A DNA stretch of 64,000 nt, from NCBI GenBank assembly GCA_964571855.1, contig CAZNDO010000006.1, forward strand, positions 1 through 64,000. Reading direction: 5' to 3'. The translations under genes and the position numbers were made by a program. This DNA comes from CAYYFX01 sp964571855 (GTDB lineage Bacteria > ARS69). The notes under the pieces are model-generated. The model made no database searches and was not told where the DNA came from. It saw nothing but the letters and a program-made list of their open reading frames with translations. This document shows, piece by piece, positions 59,964 through 64,000 of the stretch; the first letter of the stretch is position 1; each line of letters opens with the position of its first letter.

Positions 59964-61033
59964 CACGCCGCCTTCCGTGCCGCGCGCGCGAAGGGCCGGA
60001 GGAGGTCCTCCCCCGCCGAGGCCAGCAGCAGGATCAGCGCCTGCACGACGAGCACCAGCTCGCGCGGGATGCCGGTGGAGAGGTCGATCTCCACGGCGGC
60101 GGCGTTCAGCAGCGCGAACAGGAGCGCGGCGGCGAGCACGCCGCCCACGCGCGCGCGCCCGAGCAGCGCCACCGCGATGCCGAGGAACCCGATCCCGCCG
60201 GAGAAGTTGTCCAGGAAGCGGTGCCGGAAGCCCAGCACCTCGTTCACGCCGGCGAGCCCGGCGAGCGCGCCGGCCACCGCCATCGCGAGCACGGCGGTGG
60301 ACGCGACCGGCACGCCGGCCGTGCGCGCCGCGCGCTCCCCCAGCCCGCGCGCGCGCACGCGGAACCCGAACGGCGTGCGCGCGAGCGTCCACGCCACGGC
60401 GAGGGCGGCGAGGAGCGCGAGGGCGAGCGCCACGTTCGCGGGGCTCGCCGGGGACACGGCGCCCGCCAGCCCCGGCAGCGTGCCGAGCCGCGGCAGGTGC
60501 GCGGCCTCCGGGATCGGCGGCGTCTGCGGGATCATCCCGCCGGGCTCGCGCAGCACGTGCACCGTGAGGTACCCCGTGAGGCCGGCCGCCACGAAGTTCA
60601 ACATGATCGTGTTCAGCACCTCGTGGACGCCGCGCGTCGCGCGCAGCACGCCGGGGATGGCGCCCCACAGCGCGCCCGCGCCGGCGGCCGCCAGCACCGC
60701 CGCCGGCACGACGACCGCCGCGGGCGCGGACGGCATCGCGAGCGGCACGGTGGCGGCCGCGAACGCGCCCACGGTGATCTGCCCCTCCCCGCCGATGTTG
60801 AAGAGCCCGGCACGGTAGGCGAACGCGACGGAGAGCCCCGTGAGCGAGAGCGCGGTGGCGTCGAACAGGACCGCGCCGATGCCGGCGGGATCTCCCAGCA
60901 CGCCCACGAGCACGGCGCGCGCCGCCGCCATCGGGCTCTCGCCCACGGCGAGCGCGAGCAGCGCGCCGGCCCCGAGCGCCACGGCCACCGCCACGAGGGA
61001 GCCGAGCAGCGCGCGCCCGCCGCGCGCGCTCAT
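59963..61033 (-). CDS. Nucleoside-type (BMP family) ABC transporter permease, first subunit
   Basis: 356 aa with about nine hydrophobic segments. AFAYRAGLFNIGGEGQITVG and LWGAIPGVLRATRGVHEVLN are signatures of YufP/NupP-like permeases, and RVRARGLGERAARTAGVPV is the cytoplasmic loop. It overlaps its neighbours by 4 nt on both sides. Together with the ATPase, the other permease and the BMP lipoprotein it should import purine nucleosides or related compounds. Confidence 0.93.
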   Translation of the reverse strand: MSARGGRALLGSLVAVAVALGAGALLALAVGESPMAAARAVLVGVLGDPAGIGAVLFDATALSLTGLSVAFAYRAGLFNIGGEGQITVGAFAAATVPLAMPSAPAAVVVPAAVLAAAGAGALWGAIPGVLRATRGVHEVLNTIMLNFVAAGLTGYLTVHVLREPGGMIPQTPPIPEAAHLPRLGTLPGLAGAVSPASPANVALALALLAALAVAWTLARTPFGFRVRARGLGERAARTAGVPVASTAVLAMAVAGALAGLAGVNEVLGFRHRFLDNFSGGIGFLGIAVALLGRARVGGVLAAALLFALLNAAAVEIDLSTGIPRELVLVVQALILLLASAGEDLLRPFARAARKAA

Positions 61034-62535
61034 GGAGCGCCGCCCCCGGTCATCGCCAGCCCCACGGCTTCCTCGTCCGCTTCGCCCCGCGCCATCTCCG
61101 CCGCCACGCGCCCGGCGTACAGGACGACGACGCGATCCGAAAGCCGCAGGATCTCGCCGAGATCGGAGGACACCAGGAGGACCGCCGCGCCGCGGTCGCG
61201 CGCGTCCAGCAGCGCGCCGTGGATCGCCTCGGACGCCCCCACGTCCACGCCGCGCGTGGGGTGCGCGGCGAGCAGCAGCGCGGGCGCGCCGTCCGTGACG
61301 CGCGCGAAGACCACCTTCTGCTGGTTCCCGCCGGACAGGCGGGCGAACGGCTCGTCGGGGTCCGCGGGGCGGACGTCGAACGCGGCCAGCCGCTCCGCGG
61401 CGAACCGGCGGATCGCGCCCGCGTCCGCGGCCACGCCGCGGCGGAACCGCGCCTCCCCTTCGCGCCCGAGCACGAGGTTCTCGGCGAGCGTGAAGTCGCC
61501 GATGCCGCCCGCCGCGTGGCGATCCTCCGGGAGGTGCGCCACGCCGAGCCGGCGCGCGCCCGCCGGTCCCGCGCCCGCCAGCGACACGCCGCCCACGGTG
61601 GCGCCGCCGCGGAACGGGCGCAGCCCCGCCACGATCTCCACCAGCTCGCGCTGCCCGTTCCCCTCCACGCCGGCCACGCCGACGATCTCCCCCGTCCGCA
61701 CCGCGAGCGTGACGTCGGCGAGGCGCCCGCCGGCCGCCGCGTCCCGCACCGCGTCCAGCGCCAGGACGACTTCCCCGGGCGGACGCCGCGGCACGGGATC
61801 GCGCGGGGCGAGCTCCCGCCCCACGAGCAGCCGGGCCAGCCCGCGCTCGTCGAGGCCGGCGGCCGGCAGCGCCGCCACGGTGCGCCCGCGCCGCATCACG
61901 GTCACGGTGCGCGCGTGGTCCAGCACCTCGCGCAGCCGGTGCGTGACGAAGATCACGGTGGCGCCGCCCTCCACCAGCCGCTCCAGCGTGCGGAACAGCG
62001 CGCGCGACTCCGCGGGCGCGAGCACCGCGGTGGGCTCGTCGAGCACGAGGATGCGCGCGCCCTTCCGCAGCACCTTCAGGATCTCGAGCCGTTGCCGCTC
62101 GCCCACGGAGAGGTCGTCCGCGAGCGCGTCCGGGCGCAGTTCCAGCCCGTAGCGCGCGGACACCTCCTCCAGCCGGCGGCGCGCGCGTCCCCGGTCCAGC
62201 CGCCCGAGGCGCACGTCCTCCGCGCCGAGCATGGCGTTCTCGAGCACCGTGAGCCCGTCCACGATCATGAAATGCTGGTGCACCATGCCGAGCCCGCGGG
62301 CGGCGGCGTCGCGCGGACCGCGCGGCGCGAAGGGAACGCCGTCCACCGCGATGCCGCCCGCATCCGGGCGCACGAGCCCGTACAGGATGCGCACGAGCGT
62401 GGACTTCCCCGCGCCGTTCTCGCCGCAGATCGCGTGCAGCGTGCCGGGTGCCACCTCCAGGTCCGCGCCGTCGACCGCCACGCAGTCGCCGTAGCGCTTG
62501 CCGATGCCGCGCATCGCCACGGCGGGCGCGGTCAT
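61030..62535 (-). CDS. Nucleoside-type ABC transporter ATPase (duplicated nucleotide-binding domain)
   Basis: 501 aa with two ABC domains. The first has Walker A CGENGAGKST, GMVHQHFMIVDGLTVLENAM, signature LSVGERQRLEILK and Walker B LVLDEPTAVL. The second has the degenerate Walker A GVEGNGQREL, signature LSGGNQQKVV and Walker B LLLAAHPTRGVD, a typical asymmetry in this family. The HQHFM motif marks BMP-type nucleoside ATPases such as YufO/NupO. Both ends overlap neighbouring genes by 4 nt (ATGA). Confidence 0.94.
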   Translation of the reverse strand: MTAPAVAMRGIGKRYGDCVAVDGADLEVAPGTLHAICGENGAGKSTLVRILYGLVRPDAGGIAVDGVPFAPRGPRDAAARGLGMVHQHFMIVDGLTVLENAMLGAEDVRLGRLDRGRARRRLEEVSARYGLELRPDALADDLSVGERQRLEILKVLRKGARILVLDEPTAVLAPAESRALFRTLERLVEGGATVIFVTHRLREVLDHARTVTVMRRGRTVAALPAAGLDERGLARLLVGRELAPRDPVPRRPPGEVVLALDAVRDAAAGGRLADVTLAVRTGEIVGVAGVEGNGQRELVEIVAGLRPFRGGATVGGVSLAGAGPAGARRLGVAHLPEDRHAAGGIGDFTLAENLVLGREGEARFRRGVAADAGAIRRFAAERLAAFDVRPADPDEPFARLSGGNQQKVVFARVTDGAPALLLAAHPTRGVDVGASEAIHGALLDARDRGAAVLLVSSDLGEILRLSDRVVVLYAGRVAAEMARGEADEEAVGLAMTGGGAP

Positions 62536-63311
62536 CGTCCCCCGCTCCCGCCGGCGCCCGGGCCGCGGCGCTGCAGCTCCCACGCCTTCGCGTACACCGC
62601 GAACTTCACCGACGCGTGGATGGCCGCCACCAGGAAGCCGTGCGTGCCGTCCAGGAAGCCGCGCTGCACGAAGTACTTGCGCAGGAACGCGGCCGCCGGG
62701 TGCGCGAACAGGTGCCAGCCGCCGATGCGGCGCCGGCCCGCGCGCTCCGGCGCGAGGTGGTTCGAGTACCGCTCCACGCGCGCCAGCGCGGCGGCCACCG
62801 TGGGGTGCGTGTCGTGCGTGATGGCCCCGGACAGGTCCTCGACCGGACCGTCCGCGTGCAGCGTCTCGTGCCCGGGCGCGCCGCGGATGGAGGCGCGCTC
62901 CCGGCGCACGAGACGGAGCTGCGGATCGGGCCACCAGCCGCCGTGCCGGATCCAGCGCCCGCAGAAGAGGTTCCGCCGTCGGACGCGGAATCCCGCCGGG
63001 GCGTCCGCGCGCTCCGCCGCCGCGCGCAGCTGCGCGGCGAGCTCCGGCGTGACGGCCTCGTCCGCGTCCAGCCGGAACACCCACTCCCCCGCGGTCTCCG
63101 CGAGCGCGTACTTGAGCTGCGCGTCGAAGCCGGGCCACGGGTGCACCACGACGCGGGCGCCGCGCGCGGCGGCGATGGCCGCGGTGTCGTCCGCGGAGCC
63201 GCCGTCCACGACGAGGATGTCGTCGGCCCAGCGGAGCGAATCCACCGCGGCCCCGATGCGCGCGGCCTCGTTCTGCGCGATCAGGAACGCGCAGATCCGC
63301 GGCCGGCTCAC
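62532..63311 (-). CDS. Family 2 glycosyltransferase (WaaE/KdtX-like)
   Basis: 259-aa GT2 enzyme. AFLIAQNEAARIGAAVDSLR opens the GT-A fold, DGGSADDTAAIAA is the first sugar-nucleotide contact and RLDADEAVTPELA the DxD-type metal motif. RRRNLFCGRWIRHGGWWPDP resembles lipopolysaccharide-core glucosyltransferases of the WaaE/KdtX group. It is translationally coupled on both sides inside the BMP importer operon (4-nt overlaps), an unusual location for an envelope sugar-transfer enzyme. Confidence 0.9.
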   Translation of the reverse strand: MSRPRICAFLIAQNEAARIGAAVDSLRWADDILVVDGGSADDTAAIAAARGARVVVHPWPGFDAQLKYALAETAGEWVFRLDADEAVTPELAAQLRAAAERADAPAGFRVRRRNLFCGRWIRHGGWWPDPQLRLVRRERASIRGAPGHETLHADGPVEDLSGAITHDTHPTVAAALARVERYSNHLAPERAGRRRIGGWHLFAHPAAAFLRKYFVQRGFLDGTHGFLVAAIHASVKFAVYAKAWELQRRGPGAGGSGGR

Positions 63312-64000
63312 CGCCGCCCGGACTCCGCCGGCACCGCGAGCGTGCCCGCCGCCACCGAGTCCCGCAGCGCCGCGGCGCGCTCGAGCATGGCCGCGGTGAG
63401 CAGGTCGCGGTTGTGCTCGTCCACGGCGAAGCCCACGCCGTCCTCGGCGAGGCCGAACTCGTGCACGCCGCCCCGGAAGGTGCCGTTCGCCGCCGCCCCG
63501 ATCACGGCCTCGATGGCCACGTCCACCCGCTTGATCATGGACGTGAGCACCGTGCCGGGCGCCACGCCGTTCTGGTTCGAGTCCACGCCGATGGCGTACA
63601 CGCCGCGCTCCTTCGCCGCCTCGATCACGCCGAGCCCGGTCACGCCGGACGCGTGGAAGATCACGTCCGCGCCCTGCCCGATCTGGGACAGGGCGATCTC
63701 CTTCCCGCGCACCGGATCGGTGAACGCCTCCGGGCGCACGCCGGCGTAGCCCACCAGGACCTTCGTGCCCGGGACGGCGTGCTCCGCGCCGGCGCGGTAC
63801 CCGGCCTCGAAGCGGTGGATGAGCGGGACGTCCATGCCGCCCACGAAGCCGAGCGTTCCGGACGTCGACTTCAGCGCGGCGAGCGCGCCGACGAGGAACG
63901 CCCCCTCCTGCTCGCGGAACACGAGCGACGCCACGTTCGGGCGGTCCTCCACGCGTCCATCCACGAGCGCGAACTCCACGTCGGGATGGTCCGCGGCCAC
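63308..64000 (-). CDS. BMP-family substrate-binding protein, 5' end beyond the window
   Basis: At least 230 aa of a basic-membrane-protein (BMP/PnrA) family receptor; the start and signal peptide are off the right end. NVASLVFREQEGAFLVGALA, LGFVGGMDVPLIHRFEAGYR and QGADVIFHASGVTGLGVIEA are family signatures. BMP receptors bind purine nucleosides in characterised cases (TmpC, PnrA, BmpA). It is the first visible gene of the importer operon. Confidence 0.93.
   Translation of the reverse strand: MAADHPDVEFALVDGRVEDRPNVASLVFREQEGAFLVGALAALKSTSGTLGFVGGMDVPLIHRFEAGYRAGAEHAVPGTKVLVGYAGVRPEAFTDPVRGKEIALSQIGQGADVIFHASGVTGLGVIEAAKERGVYAIGVDSNQNGVAPGTVLTSMIKRVDVAIEAVIGAAANGTFRGGVHEFGLAEDGVGFAVDEHNRDLLTAAMLERAAALRDSVAAGTLAVPAESGRR

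Overview
This window is about 70% G+C and densely coded, with short intergenic gaps and ATG, GTG and TTG starts. Several traits point to a GC-rich member of the FCB (Fibrobacteres-Chlorobi-Bacteroidetes) superphylum, with Candidatus Eisenbacteria the best guess. These are secreted proteins ending in FlgD-like Ig/sorting domains, several lamin-tail-domain (LTD) proteins, PorV/PorQ-type outer-membrane proteins and an all-SUF iron-sulfur system. The assignment is inferred from gene content, not from a marker gene. I see no tRNA, rRNA, CRISPR array, insertion sequence or phage module.

Layout. 57-1478 (-) is a phosphodiesterase lipoprotein. 1601-7825 (+) is a complete SUF operon (Rrf2 regulator, SufB, SufC, SufD, SufS, SufU, SufT-like). 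It is followed by a divergent ferredoxin / A-type Fe-S carrier pair that shares a perfect palindromic promoter region. 8572-10684 (-) holds thymidylate synthase and an HI0933-type flavoprotein, divergent from a RapA-like Swi2/Snf2 ATPase (10812-13214), which is followed by a 976-aa secreted protein (13285-16215). 16309-22228 (-) is a short-chain fatty-acid / ketone-body operon (AtoE, CoA-transferase A and B, acyl-CoA dehydrogenase, thiolase, 3-hydroxyacyl-CoA dehydrogenase). 22319-27382 (-) is an ion-homeostasis operon (TrkA, TrkH, two CNNM/CorC-like proteins). 27555-32383 holds two proteins of unknown role flanking a long hairpin, a cluster of small DNA-binding proteins (HU, excisionase-like HTH, IHF/HU) and a polyprenol/phytol-kinase fusion; the M20 dipeptidase upstream (32380-33780) is coupled to that fusion gene. 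33891-39292 (-) has three separately controlled LTD genes. 39639-50807 (-) is a tightly packed six-gene envelope operon: two LTD/OB-type secreted proteins, a PorV-type protein, an outer-membrane-like protein with two ComEA-type helix-hairpin-helix units, a second PorV/OmpP1-like barrel and a 5'-nucleotidase. 50944-54053 (-) is a sugar ABC importer without its ATPase. 54253-56316 (+) is a divergent EF-G paralogue. 56340-57668 (-) is an MBL-fold lipoprotein. 57739-64000 (-) is a translationally coupled chain of alkaline phosphatase, BMP-type nucleoside ABC importer and a glycosyltransferase, running off the end of the window.

How the genes may work together. A recurring theme is envelope-located capture and dephosphorylation of phosphorylated compounds, possibly nucleotides or DNA. 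It rests on the secreted phosphodiesterase, 5'-nucleotidase, alkaline phosphatase coupled to a nucleoside importer, ComEC-like MBL hydrolase, ComEA-like HhH barrel protein, and OB/LTD modules resembling those of extracellular nucleases but without the nuclease domain. This link is a hypothesis from domain content and gene order. Many genes are preceded by TTGAC(A/C/T)-type -35 boxes 16-18 bp from TA-initial -10 boxes, and this pattern helped choose several start codons.
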